From Paenibacillus sp. SY21-1 (GTDB lineage Bacteria > Bacillota > Bacilli > Paenibacillales > Paenibacillaceae): 64,000 bases of DNA. The position numbers and the translations under genes were made by a program. The stretch lies in assembly GCF_005222705.1 (NCBI RefSeq), contig NZ_STGF01000012.1, positions 1 through 64,000 on the forward strand, given 5' to 3'. Of the stretch, positions 41,737 to 51,034 are shown one piece after another (the stretch's first letter is position 1; every line of letters starts with the position of its first letter). Below the pieces are notes generated by a model. The model searched no databases and had not been told where the DNA came from. It was given only the letters and a program-made list of their open reading frames with translations.

Positions 41737-44700
41737 TTAGTTGATAAACGTCAAATGCTTAAGCATACGCTGCAGCATCGATACCGCTTCAGCGCGCGTC
41801 GTCGCCTGCTGGGGAGCGAATGCTCCGCCCGGCAAGCCTTCGACAATAGAAGCGTCCACCGCGCCGGATACGGCTGCTTTGGCCCATGCCGCGATGCTTG
41901 CGGCATCGGTAAAGGCGTCAGCCGTCCGGGACGAGCTTCCAGCTTCGGGGCCTGCATACTCCAGCGCGCGGCCGATCATGACAGCCAGCTCTTGGCGGGA
42001 AACCGCCGCATAAGGACGGTACGTGCCGTCTTCATAGCCCTTCACCATTCCGGCGGATACGGCCGTTTTCACAGCGGACGCGTACCATTTGCCGTCTTGA
42101 ACGTCCGTAAATCCGGCAGAGCCCGTTTCGCTCAGGCCGAGCGAGCGTACGAGCAGCGCCGCGAATTCAGCGCGTGTAATTTGAGCCTGAGGCGCAAAGG
42201 TCTCCTCGCTCCGTCCGCTGACGATCAGCTTGGAAGCAAGCGATTCAATTGCCCCCTTCGCCCAATGCGTCTCTACGTCCGCGAACGAGCGCTCGCCGGC
42301 CACAATGGCATAGATGCTGTTGCCGTTGCGTTTTATCGTCGCATCTGTTCCGCCTCCAGAAGCAGGGCTGAATACCGAAGGGACAAAATGCAGCTTGCCC
42401 GTCCCGGCGTCATAACGCACCGCCGTCGCAAACTCGCCATTCACCTGCTCCGTCAGCGTTAGACTGCGTTCCACGTATACGTTGCCGAACGAATGAATGG
42501 CATGGGTAGCTCCGGCCTTGCTGACCGCCACCAGACTATAATCGATGGCCGCGCCTACCGGTTTTGCGCCCAGCCCGGCTGCAGCGCTCTGAATTCCGTT
42601 AGCCGCCGCTCCGCTTGCCGGCTTCATCTCCAGACGAAGGGAGAAATCGGTTGTGCCAAGCTTGCCCGCAATATCCGACCACGGAAGCGCCCCAAGCGGA
42701 AGCTCATAGGAAGCGGAATCTCCGGTTACGGAAATGACCAGCCCAGGGTTGGCCTTCGCCGCCGTTTGCAGCGAGGCCGGCAATTGAACCGCCACGCCGG
42801 ACTGCTCCAGCTTGCCGGCATCTACCTTCAGGACGTTCTCGCCCGCCGGCAGCTCGTCGAGCTGCTTCTCAACCTGCTGCTCCGTCACCTCCACGCTGCG
42901 CGGCTGTCCGCTCGGCACTGGAGTGGCGCTTGGCGATGCGCTAGCGACAGGTGTCGAAGTAGCAGGTGCAGGCGTGGATGGAGTGGTTGTTGCGGTAGGC
43001 GTAGGCTTTACCGTCTCACCTTCAATCTCGTAGACTGCAATCGTGCCCGATACCTCATGGGCAGCCAAGAGCAGCGCTTTGCCTGTCGGGCTCTGAGCGG
43101 CCGGAACAAACTTTAAGCCTTCCGGCGCAACATCGCCCGCTTCATCCTTCTCCACATCGCCTTCCATGATGCGACTGGTTATAAACGTCTCGTATTTAGG
43201 CGCAAGCGGATTGGTAATATCATAGACCATAATGCCGCTGATGCGTTCCAGTCCAACGAACGCGTACGTTTTATCGCCTACCTTCCCAACCTCGACATAC
43301 TCCGGCTCAGGCCCCTTGTCATCGCTGCGGTTGTCCATGGTGTTGTTGCTGTTGGAAATGTTGAAATAGTCCGGCAGCAGCTTGGCGGTTATTTGCTCGA
43401 AGTCGTCGCCGCTGTCGTACACCCGCTGACCTGTCTCCGCATCCCAGATTGAGAAGGAGCGCGCCCCGAAGGAGTACAGCCTGTCGTATTTGCCCTCCGC
43501 ATTCAAGCCATTGGCGGTCGTGACGTTCAAGCGGCTGAATTCGCCGTCCTTGCCGAAGGCTCCGTCCGCTACCAGCTTATCCAGCTCCGCTTGTGAAAAG
43601 CCCTTGTAGTAGCTGGCATCGAGCGCAAGCTTGGAGGCGAGCTTCTCTGTTCGGACAGCCTCGACATACGCTTCTACGTCCTTATCATCCTTTTCATAAA
43701 TATATTCCCGTGCATCCCCTTCATTGGCCGTCAAAATATAAGATTTGCCGCCATGCTCAATGATCGAGATGCCGTCAGGCATATACATGCCAAGGAACGG
43801 AACAGGCTTGATGTTGATGGCCTCGTCCTTGTCCGTCACGTCCATGCCGTTGCCCTCTTCCGAGTGGTCCTTGAAGCCAAGCGCATGGATTCGGGTAAAC
43901 TCCCGCTTGGTCAAATCGAGCACGCCGATAGCGTTATTTTCCTGCAGCGCCACATAAGCGAACTTGCTGTCCTTGGACACGGTAATAAATTCAGGCTCCA
44001 TATGCTGTTCCGTCGTTGAAGGGTTATCCTTCGGGAGTCCGGCAAACGTGCGCACATCGGCTGGAATTTCCACATCCCCGAACCCTGCGGTCACAACGTC
44101 CGCATCGGTCAAATCGACGGGCATCTTCGCCACGCCTGTTTCATTGGCGATCTGAACGATTGACACCGAGCCTTCCGGATCGATCGAATAATCCGACGAA
44201 GGCTCGCCTTCATTGGCGACCAGCAGCTGCTTGCCGTCAGGCGTGAACGTCAGCATATCCGGCAAGGCGCCGACTGATACCGAGCCAAGCGGAGTGCCGT
44301 CATGATCCATGAATACGACTTTGCCGTTGTCCGTACGCGGGCTAGCCGGGACAGCAGCTGCTATATAGCCGCCGCCGGGATGAATGGCAACGCTTGTAAT
44401 GCCGTCAGGCGTAAAGCCCTCTATTTGAAAATCGGAAATGTGAACCTGGTCCACTTTGGCGATGTTATCGCTTTCACCAACCTTGGACATATCCAGAATA
44501 TCAATCGCTTTCGCATGCGAATTGGTGGAGTAGGCGCGTTTGGTTTTATCGTTGTAGACAACGATTTCCGTACCGCCGTTATCAAAGCCAGCCTCACTGT
44601 TGTAGGTTGCAATTTTCTTCAATGAAATCGCCGGCTTGGCTGCTTCCTCCGCCACCGCTCCGCCAATCGGACTGAACGTCGCGCTTGTAAGCACCCCTGC

Positions 44701-44748
44701 CGCCAGCAATCCCATCGTTCTACGCATTATTTTGCGTCTAAAATTCAC
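41737..44748 (-). CDS. Secreted choice-of-anchor-I beta-propeller protein with three SLH domains
   Basis: A 1003-residue S-layer-bound protein. A signal peptide (about 1-35, RRKIMRRTMGLLAAGVLTS then AVAEEA) precedes a long beta-propeller-like region (about 45-560) with repeats such as SVAIHPGGGYIAAAVPA, MLTFTPDGKQLLVANEGEPSSDY and YMPDGISIIEHGGKSYILTANEGDAREY, the pattern of choice-of-anchor I and esterase-like phytase proteins. A Thr/Pro/Ser linker (about 565-605) follows, then a spacer and three SLH repeats (about 820-1000), the last with GLPGGAFAPQQATTRAEAV. The start is GTG 44748 with AGGGGGA 8 nt upstream. The enzymatic role is unproven. Confidence 0.88.
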   Translation of the reverse strand: MNFRRKIMRRTMGLLAAGVLTSATFSPIGGAVAEEAAKPAISLKKIATYNSEAGFDNGGTEIVVYNDKTKRAYSTNSHAKAIDILDMSKVGESDNIAKVDQVHISDFQIEGFTPDGITSVAIHPGGGYIAAAVPASPRTDNGKVVFMDHDGTPLGSVSVGALPDMLTFTPDGKQLLVANEGEPSSDYSIDPEGSVSIVQIANETGVAKMPVDLTDADVVTAGFGDVEIPADVRTFAGLPKDNPSTTEQHMEPEFITVSKDSKFAYVALQENNAIGVLDLTKREFTRIHALGFKDHSEEGNGMDVTDKDEAINIKPVPFLGMYMPDGISIIEHGGKSYILTANEGDAREYIYEKDDKDVEAYVEAVRTEKLASKLALDASYYKGFSQAELDKLVADGAFGKDGEFSRLNVTTANGLNAEGKYDRLYSFGARSFSIWDAETGQRVYDSGDDFEQITAKLLPDYFNISNSNNTMDNRSDDKGPEPEYVEVGKVGDKTYAFVGLERISGIMVYDITNPLAPKYETFITSRIMEGDVEKDEAGDVAPEGLKFVPAAQSPTGKALLLAAHEVSGTIAVYEIEGETVKPTPTATTTPSTPAPATSTPVASASPSATPVPSGQPRSVEVTEQQVEKQLDELPAGENVLKVDAGKLEQSGVAVQLPASLQTAAKANPGLVISVTGDSASYELPLGALPWSDIAGKLGTTDFSLRLEMKPASGAAANGIQSAAAGLGAKPVGAAIDYSLVAVSKAGATHAIHSFGNVYVERSLTLTEQVNGEFATAVRYDAGTGKLHFVPSVFSPASGGGTDATIKRNGNSIYAIVAGERSFADVETHWAKGAIESLASKLIVSGRSEETFAPQAQITRAEFAALLVRSLGLSETGSAGFTDVQDGKWYASAVKTAVSAGMVKGYEDGTYRPYAAVSRQELAVMIGRALEYAGPEAGSSSRTADAFTDAASIAAWAKAAVSGAVDASIVEGLPGGAFAPQQATTRAEAVSMLQRMLKHLTFIN

Positions 44749-44859
44749 TGCCCATTCCCCCTGAGACTTGACATGTACCAATCGCTCCTGCTGCTAGCGA
44801 GACCGGTCAAGCTAGATTCTAAGGAAGGTATATTATGAGCATGTAAGGAAATCGTATAG

Positions 44860-46746
44860 TTATTGTAAAGATCCCGCCAGTTCAAGCACCTTCTCCGGAC
44901 TTGCCGGCGGGCTGAACAGGTAGCCTTGCATCATATCGCATGCCAGTCCGCGCAGACATTCCCGCTGCTCGTCAGACTCTACGCCCTCGGCCACAACGCT
45001 CATATTCATATGATGAGCCAACGAAATAATCGTCTGCACCAGATTAAGGTCCTGCTGCTGCGACAGAATATCGCGAATAAACGAACGGTCTATTTTGAGC
45101 TCGTCGATCGGCAAATTCTTTAAGTAAGCCAGTGAGCAGTAGCCGGTTCCGAAATCGTCCATGCTGATTCGCAGCCCCAGCTGCTTCAGCTCCTGAAGCA
45201 CATGAAGCGCAAAATCCACGTTCATCACGATGCTCTCCGTAATTTCCAGCATAAGCTGGTTTGGCCGAATATCCGTTTCCTGAATAACCCGCTGCACGAG
45301 CTGGACGAAATACCGCTGCATGAATTGGCGCGAGGAAATATTAATGGATACGGTAAACGAAGGGCCAAGCCGCTGCTGAAAAAAGCGAAGTTGACGGCAT
45401 GCCTCATACAGCACCCATTCTCCAATCATGACGATGCTGCCCATCTCTTCCGCAACCGGAATAAATTCTGCCGGCGATACCTCCCCAAGCGTCGGATGGC
45501 TCCAGCGCAGCAGCGACTCCACTCCCGTCATCTCTCCTGTCCGCAGGTCCACCTTAGGCTGGTACACAACGCGCAATTGCCCTCTGGAAAGCGCCAGCGG
45601 CAGCTCCCGCTCAATCAATACCTTGCGGCGCAGGTCCAGCCGCTCCTGCTTGTCCGCCGCCTTGCCGCCCGCAGTACGGCTAGGCTGATGCTCAACCGAA
45701 TAGTAGGCAAGATCGACGATCGAATCCTCGTCATCCCCATCGTAAGGGAAGGTAGCGCTGCCGGTGCGGATATCGACCTCTATTTCTTCATTGCCGATCC
45801 GGTAAGGATTTAGCAGCGTCTGCTCCAGAAGCTCGCCCAGCTTGGCCGCCTGATGGCTGTCGTATTTGGGCAGCAGCAGCTTGAAATGCTCGTCGCCCGA
45901 ACGGTTGGCAATGCACGCCTCCGGCAGAGCATCGCTCAAGCGTTTGGCCATTTGCACGACCAGCTCGTTGCTTTTGGTCCGCCCCAGCGTGCTTCTTAGC
46001 CATTTGAAGCGATCGATCTGCACGATAAGCAGCGAGAACATTTGGCCATTCTTGATGTGGCGCGACAGCTCCTCGAATAACACCCGTTTGTTCGGGAGTC
46101 CGGTTAAGTAGTCGTGGTTGGCGAGAAAATGAATGACCTCATCCGCATGCTTGCGGTCCGTCACATCGCGGAAGACCGATACAATTTCCAGCCGGTCCTG
46201 CGTACGGATCAGTCTGGAGTTGATCTCTACGGCCAGCATGTAGCCATGCTTTTGCCAGATGTCCGCCTGCTCGACAAGCGAGCCGTTTTGCAGCAGCGTC
46301 TGAATAGCGGCTTGACGATCGTTGAGTTTGATATACTCCCTGGGCTTGATTGTCTGCAGCTCGCCTTCCGCATAGCCCGTCATTTGCCGAAACAGCCCGT
46401 TGGAGCTCTGATAGGCCAGCTCGTTCTGCTCATCCAGCGAGAATAGAACAATGCCATCGTTGGCATGCTCAAAAATATTGCGAAACCGCTCCTCGCTCTT
46501 GAGCTCCCGCTCCTTCGCGCTGACGACCTGCTTCATGTATTTGCGGATTAACGAATAGAGAAGCACTCCTGTAATAAGAACATAGAGGATGCCCTTAACC
46601 GAGTTTTGCGGCTGAAATGGTTGCTGAAGCGAGAAGGACAACCAATAATCGGTTCCAATAATCCATATCACTCCGCACAGCATGTATAGCCCTACAATTT
46701 TCTCCGTACTCAGCTTCCAGCCTAAGCCCTTATTCCATTTACGCAT
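44860..46746 (-). CDS. Membrane PAS-GGDEF-EAL protein (probable c-di-GMP phosphodiesterase)
   Basis: A 628-residue protein. Two N-terminal helices (about 16-38 and 50-70) are followed by a PAS domain (about 85-200), a GGDEF domain (about 205-365) and an EAL domain (about 375-625). The GGDEF loop is degenerate (SGDEHF), so cyclase activity is unlikely. The EAL motif reads ESL with the Glu kept, and NISSRQF, LEITES, MDDFGTG and AEGVESDEQ are intact, so hydrolysis is likely. GGGGGAA lies 9 nt before the ATG. It is on the same strand as the VanZ and SLH genes but with no clear operon link. Confidence 0.92.
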   Translation of the reverse strand: MRKWNKGLGWKLSTEKIVGLYMLCGVIWIIGTDYWLSFSLQQPFQPQNSVKGILYVLITGVLLYSLIRKYMKQVVSAKERELKSEERFRNIFEHANDGIVLFSLDEQNELAYQSSNGLFRQMTGYAEGELQTIKPREYIKLNDRQAAIQTLLQNGSLVEQADIWQKHGYMLAVEINSRLIRTQDRLEIVSVFRDVTDRKHADEVIHFLANHDYLTGLPNKRVLFEELSRHIKNGQMFSLLIVQIDRFKWLRSTLGRTKSNELVVQMAKRLSDALPEACIANRSGDEHFKLLLPKYDSHQAAKLGELLEQTLLNPYRIGNEEIEVDIRTGSATFPYDGDDEDSIVDLAYYSVEHQPSRTAGGKAADKQERLDLRRKVLIERELPLALSRGQLRVVYQPKVDLRTGEMTGVESLLRWSHPTLGEVSPAEFIPVAEEMGSIVMIGEWVLYEACRQLRFFQQRLGPSFTVSINISSRQFMQRYFVQLVQRVIQETDIRPNQLMLEITESIVMNVDFALHVLQELKQLGLRISMDDFGTGYCSLAYLKNLPIDELKIDRSFIRDILSQQQDLNLVQTIISLAHHMNMSVVAEGVESDEQRECLRGLACDMMQGYLFSPPASPEKVLELAGSLQ

Positions 46747-46802
46747 TTGTCTGTTCCCCCGTTAGCTTGACTGTGTCTTACTCCGCATTATTCGACACTT
46801 TT

Positions 46803-47318
46803 CTACCTTTTCCTCCACAGTTTTCTAAGCCCAAGCAAAATAAAGCAAACAAGCAGGCCCAGGCAGCCTCCTGCGAAGTCCAGCCAGACATCGGTCGCGT
46901 TGCCTGTGCGGTTCGGGGACTGCAATTGATTCCACTCATCCAGCGAAGGAACAATGATCGCCGCGACAAGCGTCAGCAGCATGGCGCGCAGCCAGCGCTT
47001 CTTATTGAAGGAACGCAGCAGCATGAACAGAATGCCGGCCAGCATCGCATATACGAATACATGCGCCCCCTTGCGGAAGAAAAACTCTACAAAATGGTAC
47101 GGGTTCGAGTGGGAATGAATGCGACTGCTATTGTACGTAATCGTCATATCCGGCAGCCACCGGACAAGCTGATGAAATTCGATATGTTCGCGCAGAAACG
47201 GCTGAATCGACTGCTGCTCATACGACTGCGACGAGAAGGTGAACACCAGCGTCAGCCAGCCTGCGAACAGCAGCGCCCACACCGCGACGGACATGCCCGT
47301 TTTTTTTCTATTGCCCAT
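46803..47318 (-). CDS. VanZ family membrane protein
   Basis: A 171-residue protein with four helices. Family marks are FTFSSQ near helix 1, the conserved FFFRKGAHVFVYAMLAGIL (key part RKGAHVFVYA), LTLVAAIIVPSLDEWNQ and RTGNATDVWLDFAGGCLG. VanZ proteins give low-level glycopeptide or lipophilic-drug tolerance in some hosts and are often of unknown role. The start is ATG 47318, with GGAGG 7 nt upstream. Confidence 0.9.
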   Translation of the reverse strand: MGNRKKTGMSVAVWALLFAGWLTLVFTFSSQSYEQQSIQPFLREHIEFHQLVRWLPDMTITYNSSRIHSHSNPYHFVEFFFRKGAHVFVYAMLAGILFMLLRSFNKKRWLRAMLLTLVAAIIVPSLDEWNQLQSPNRTGNATDVWLDFAGGCLGLLVCFILLGLRKLWRKR

Positions 47319-47403
47319 TTGTACACCTCCAAACAAAGGCCTATCCTATCATTTTACATGAGCAGGTAAATAGATTCCAATTCAGCGCCTCAGGAGTATG
47401 AAA

Positions 47404-47434
47404 AGAAGGGCCTCTCCGTATAAGAGAGACCCTC
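47404..47434 (-). terminator. Terminator of the large SLH protein gene
   Basis: Minus-strand GAGGGTCTCTC and GAGAGGCCCTTC pair with one bulge on each side and are followed by TTCTTTTC. Confidence 0.7.
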
Positions 47435-47450
47435 AGGTGCTGTCTGGCTG

Positions 47451-50228
47451 CTAGGGAGCTTCCGGCACATAAACAACCTGCGTGGATGATTCCTTAACCG
47501 TGACCGTTTCTTCTGTAGTGCTTGACCCGATTTCAATCACGATCGGTTCAGGGTCAGGCTGTGCAGGCTGAACCGGCAAGACCGGAATACCCGGCCCTGG
47601 CTGCCAGTTGTAGGCCGGCGTGTAGCCGTCCGCAACATGATCGGCATCGAACGTAAGCGGAATCGTGTAGTAGCCTAGCACGTTTTGCTCCTTATCGTAA
47701 AAGGAGAACACAATGAACATATCATTTACAGGACGAGCCTGACTATTGGATGATTTGTGATAGTACGAACCACCGATCTCCCGTAACCCGCTAGGATAAC
47801 CGCCAATGTCCACCGGCCTCTCTGAAGGTGGGATGACTTCCCAGAAGGGGACGAGATCCAGCTTGAGCGATTCCACGGTTGGCGCGCTAGGGAGAACATT
47901 TTGCTTATCTGTCATTTCCAATACTCTATAACTCACGTACTTCAGGTCTGGAATAGAATTCGACAGCTCTTTCGCATCCAAATGAACGCTGTAGCCGTGA
48001 GAGAAACCGACTGCTACCATCATGTCAAGAGCAAGTTTTTTCAAACTTTCCTTATCCGCCGGAATTGCAGCTACACCTTGCCCCCCTGCCAGCAAGGAGG
48101 CAGAAGACAGGTCGTACACGTATTCTCCTTGTGCAAGCACGTTGCCTTCTCTGGTTATTTTGACGAAAAACGAGCCCTCGCCAGACGATAGCTGCGCTTT
48201 CGTGAACAGGCAGTCAGTAAAGTTATTCCCAGACACTTTGCAGGCTTTAATAGGAGTTGTCGCTTCCTGGCTGGCGTAAATCTCAATCGTATCTCCACTC
48301 CTCGCTCTCGCGCCGTTCAGACTGCCTATTACCAATTGATAATAAGGCAAGTTATCATTCGAAATGCCGTCTAAAGAGAGTGTATTCTTGAGCATAAGAC
48401 CTTCCTGCAGCGTTCTCGGATACTCAATTCCAATTTCGTAGGTTTTCGAAGACAGGTGGTCCGCGCTATCAACCGTAATCTGAATCTGGGTATCCTTCAA
48501 CCCTTGCAGCGGAACCTCAATGGTATACTCCGCAATTCCGTAAGGAACAGAACTATAAAAACGATTGTACTTCTGTCGTATTGAATAGTTAATGATGGCA
48601 TTCGCAGGCTTTTGAATCGTCAGCTTGACCGTTTGATCCTGCATGTCCCGGTCAGTCAATACACGATAGGCATATACATCCTTGTTAAAGCCGTTCCCCA
48701 GCTCATAGCGACGATCGGCGTCCAGTTGAATCAATTCGTAGCCTTCCAGCTGCAAGGAAGTCAGCTGAGCGCAACGCTCACCGCTGCAAGGGCTCGCAGT
48801 CGGCGATGGCGATGGCGTTACTGCAGGCGTTGGCGTTGCCGCCGGTGTCGGATTCGGCACAACGCCGCCCCCGCCTCCGCCGGATACCGGCGGTACGACT
48901 ACCGGAGCAGGCGTAGGAGATGTGGCTCCCGTGCCTTCCGTTTTGTTCGGCTTGGTCTCGAAGCTTGAGCCTTCCGCTCCCTTGTTGACCGTGGCGTTCT
49001 CCACCTTGCCTTGGCCCACCAGCGACGCGGCTGCGTCCAGAACAAGCTTAACGATGGCCGCTTCCTTGCTAATATCGATTTGATTGCTGCCCGCGCCCGC
49101 ACCCACCTGCAGGCTCTTGATCGTGCCGCTTGGAATGCTGACTTTAATATCGGAGGACAGCACCTGCACATTCTCGAATGTGCCCAGCAGCTGAACCTCG
49201 GCTCCAGCCGGCATCGCTTTGGACAGCTCTACATTCTGGAAGCCGCTATCCGTCACATTCGACTCCTCCAGCTTAACAGGCGATCCGACAATAACCTGCT
49301 GCACAGAGGTCGCGCCCGCGACTACAACGCGCACCGAGCCGTCGCGCTTGTCCACTGTAATGCGAACCAGCACCGAATCCTCGAAATGCACCGAATTGGC
49401 CCCGCCGCCTTGAATGAAGGTGTTGCCCTTGACTTCAACCTTTTTGAAAAAAACATCGCCCTCGCCAACCGACTTGGCAACCGTCAGGTCGCCTTCGATA
49501 ACGACATTCCGCAGCGTCACGCCTGCCGAAGCAATCACGACATTTCCTTGAATCGTCTCGACGCCGGATTCCGGACCGTAAGTGCCCGCCTCCGAGAAGG
49601 TCGTAGCTTGGCGAGTGTACGCCAGTGCGCTATCGAGCAGCGTGACCGCTTCTGCGCGCGTCAGCTTGCCTTTGGGAACGAACCTGCCGGTTTTGTCCCC
49701 TTTCATTACGCCAGCTTCTATTAACGCCGCAACCGAAGCTTTGCCCCATGCCGATACAGACGCGCCATCCGCAATGGCGTTTAAATCCGGCTCGGCCGGC
49801 AGCTCAAGCTTCAGCAGCAATGCAGCCATTACCGCAGACTCCTCGCGCGACACCTGCTTGCTCCAGCCCACGGTTCCGTCTTCATAGCCCTTCACATAGC
49901 CTGCATGCACAGCAGCGGCAATCTGGCCATACGCCCAATGATCGGCCTTCAAATCCGTGAAGGAAATGCTGGCGCGCTCCTGCAGGTTGAAAGCTCGGTT
50001 GACCAGCGTCATAAATTCCGCGCGCGTAACCGCCCGATTCGGCTGAATGGAGCCATCGTCGTAGCCCTTTAACAAGCCTGAAGCGACCCATACCTTCATC
50101 TGCTTCTCCGCCCAATGTCCCTTCAGATCATCAGCCGCCGAGTCGGCCGCCCACACTGTGCCAAGCAGCGACAAAGTCAGTCCCAGCACCAATGTCATAC
50201 TAATAAACGCTCTAGCTTTTTTTAACAA
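47451..50228 (-). CDS. Large SLH-domain surface protein
   Basis: A 925-residue secreted protein. A signal peptide (LKKARAFISMTLVLGLTLSL, cut near VWAADS) is followed by three SLH repeats (about 30-215; GYDDGSIQPNRAVTRAEFM, GYEDGTVGWSKQVSREESA, KLTRAEAV), which bind secondary cell-wall polymer. Next come a right-handed beta-helix-like stretch (about 220-430; VVIASAGVTLRNVVIEGDLTV) and a Pro/Thr and Gly linker, then a C-terminal half of unknown fold. TTG 50228 is preceded by GGAGAGG, 11 nt away. Longer frames back to 50318 would run over a TATAAT box (50292-50287) that I take as the promoter. Adhesin or envelope role inferred. Confidence 0.87.
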   Translation of the reverse strand: MLKKARAFISMTLVLGLTLSLLGTVWAADSAADDLKGHWAEKQMKVWVASGLLKGYDDGSIQPNRAVTRAEFMTLVNRAFNLQERASISFTDLKADHWAYGQIAAAVHAGYVKGYEDGTVGWSKQVSREESAVMAALLLKLELPAEPDLNAIADGASVSAWGKASVAALIEAGVMKGDKTGRFVPKGKLTRAEAVTLLDSALAYTRQATTFSEAGTYGPESGVETIQGNVVIASAGVTLRNVVIEGDLTVAKSVGEGDVFFKKVEVKGNTFIQGGGANSVHFEDSVLVRITVDKRDGSVRVVVAGATSVQQVIVGSPVKLEESNVTDSGFQNVELSKAMPAGAEVQLLGTFENVQVLSSDIKVSIPSGTIKSLQVGAGAGSNQIDISKEAAIVKLVLDAAASLVGQGKVENATVNKGAEGSSFETKPNKTEGTGATSPTPAPVVVPPVSGGGGGGVVPNPTPAATPTPAVTPSPSPTASPCSGERCAQLTSLQLEGYELIQLDADRRYELGNGFNKDVYAYRVLTDRDMQDQTVKLTIQKPANAIINYSIRQKYNRFYSSVPYGIAEYTIEVPLQGLKDTQIQITVDSADHLSSKTYEIGIEYPRTLQEGLMLKNTLSLDGISNDNLPYYQLVIGSLNGARARSGDTIEIYASQEATTPIKACKVSGNNFTDCLFTKAQLSSGEGSFFVKITREGNVLAQGEYVYDLSSASLLAGGQGVAAIPADKESLKKLALDMMVAVGFSHGYSVHLDAKELSNSIPDLKYVSYRVLEMTDKQNVLPSAPTVESLKLDLVPFWEVIPPSERPVDIGGYPSGLREIGGSYYHKSSNSQARPVNDMFIVFSFYDKEQNVLGYYTIPLTFDADHVADGYTPAYNWQPGPGIPVLPVQPAQPDPEPIVIEIGSSTTEETVTVKESSTQVVYVPEAP

Positions 50229-50510
50229 CTTGGCTTCTTCCTCTCCACCGTCAAATTTCTTTGTCAACTTTCCTTCCATCCATTCTATTATACCTAAAAT
50301 TTTCTTTTTTTCACCCATTTCATTGAATATTTTCCCTTTACACTAATAAAAGAATACCAGCCGCTCATAGATCAACGCTTTTTTTCAACGCTCTGAACCT
50401 ATTCTTTGAGCCATAAGACCCTATTTAAATATACGTTTTGATTCAATATACCTAGTAATATAGTTGGAAATTTGTTATTATTTTTAAAAGAGTTCATGAG
50501 AGGTGATTCG

Positions 50511-50639
50511 ATGTCCAGTTATTTAATGTTTACCGAAATATCCACTCCTCTTAGACTGATCGGCATAAGAATATTCAAGGACGAGCATAAACGGCTATGG
50601 TACAAATTTCGCAATAACAAGCGCAAGCGTTTGTTTTAA
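50511..50639 (+). CDS. Small basic protein, 42 residues, unknown
   Basis: The frame starts at an ATG with AGAGGTG 5 nt upstream and runs 42 codons to TAA. The product begins MSSYLMFTEISTPLRL and ends with a strongly basic stretch RLWYKFRNNKRKRLF. I know no family. It lies in a divergent gap between the SLH gene and the Spo0E-like gene, with a TATAGT or TATTAT box upstream as a possible promoter. The ribosome-binding site and biased composition support it, but length alone does not. Confidence 0.45.
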   Translation: MSSYLMFTEISTPLRLIGIRIFKDEHKRLWYKFRNNKRKRLF

Positions 50640-50668
50640 ACCGGAGATTACGACCCTTTGTTTTTTGC

Positions 50669-50760
50669 AGGGTAAGATGTCTACTCCGTCCTTTGGCTGC
50701 GCAGCGCGTTTCATACGGAGAAATATAGAGGAAGGGCAGCGAAGTGTTATACTTTCCTAG
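50669..50760. repeat. Dispersed intergenic repeat, copy C
   Basis: GTCCTTTGGCTGCGCAGCG, CGTTTCATAC, GAGAAATATAGAGGAAGGG and TATACTTTCCTA match copies A and B. Confidence 0.6.
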
Positions 50761-50767
50761 ATTTGCA

Positions 50768-50820
50768 CAAAAAAAGCCTTCACCAAACGCGCCGCCAATC
50801 GGTTCACGTCTGATGAAGGC
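50768..50820 (-). terminator. Terminator overlapping the end of the Spo0E-like gene
   Basis: Minus-strand GCCTTCATCAGACG and GCGTTTGGTGAAGGC arms followed by T7. The stop codon (50804-50806) lies within the structure. Confidence 0.8.
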
Positions 50821-51034
50821 ATGATTGGAAATCCGCCTCTTTGCTTTCTTCGCAGCCGGGTTTAAACGGACAGCTGCGGTTATACCGCAAGCAGTCATAG
50901 CAATTCAGCACCCGATCCAGCTCCTGACTTGCTCCAATTACGTCCTCGGACAAATATGAGCCGCTGATCAGATACTTCTGCACCATCTGCTCTCTGAGAA
51001 CTTCAATTTTCAGTTGTAGATCCGTAATCTGCAT
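50804..51034 (-). CDS. Spo0E-like aspartyl-phosphate phosphatase
   Basis: A 76-residue helical-hairpin protein. The family motif SxxLD appears as SQELDRVLNCY (about 36-46) between two amphipathic helices. Such proteins dephosphorylate Spo0A-P and delay sporulation. The C-terminal tail is unusual, with a cluster of four Cys (CYDCLRYNRSCPFKPGC) that could bind metal or form disulfides. The start is ATG 51034 with GGGAG 8 nt upstream. It fits a spore-forming host. Confidence 0.82.
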   Translation of the reverse strand: MQITDLQLKIEVLREQMVQKYLISGSYLSEDVIGASQELDRVLNCYDCLRYNRSCPFKPGCEESKEADFQSCLHQT

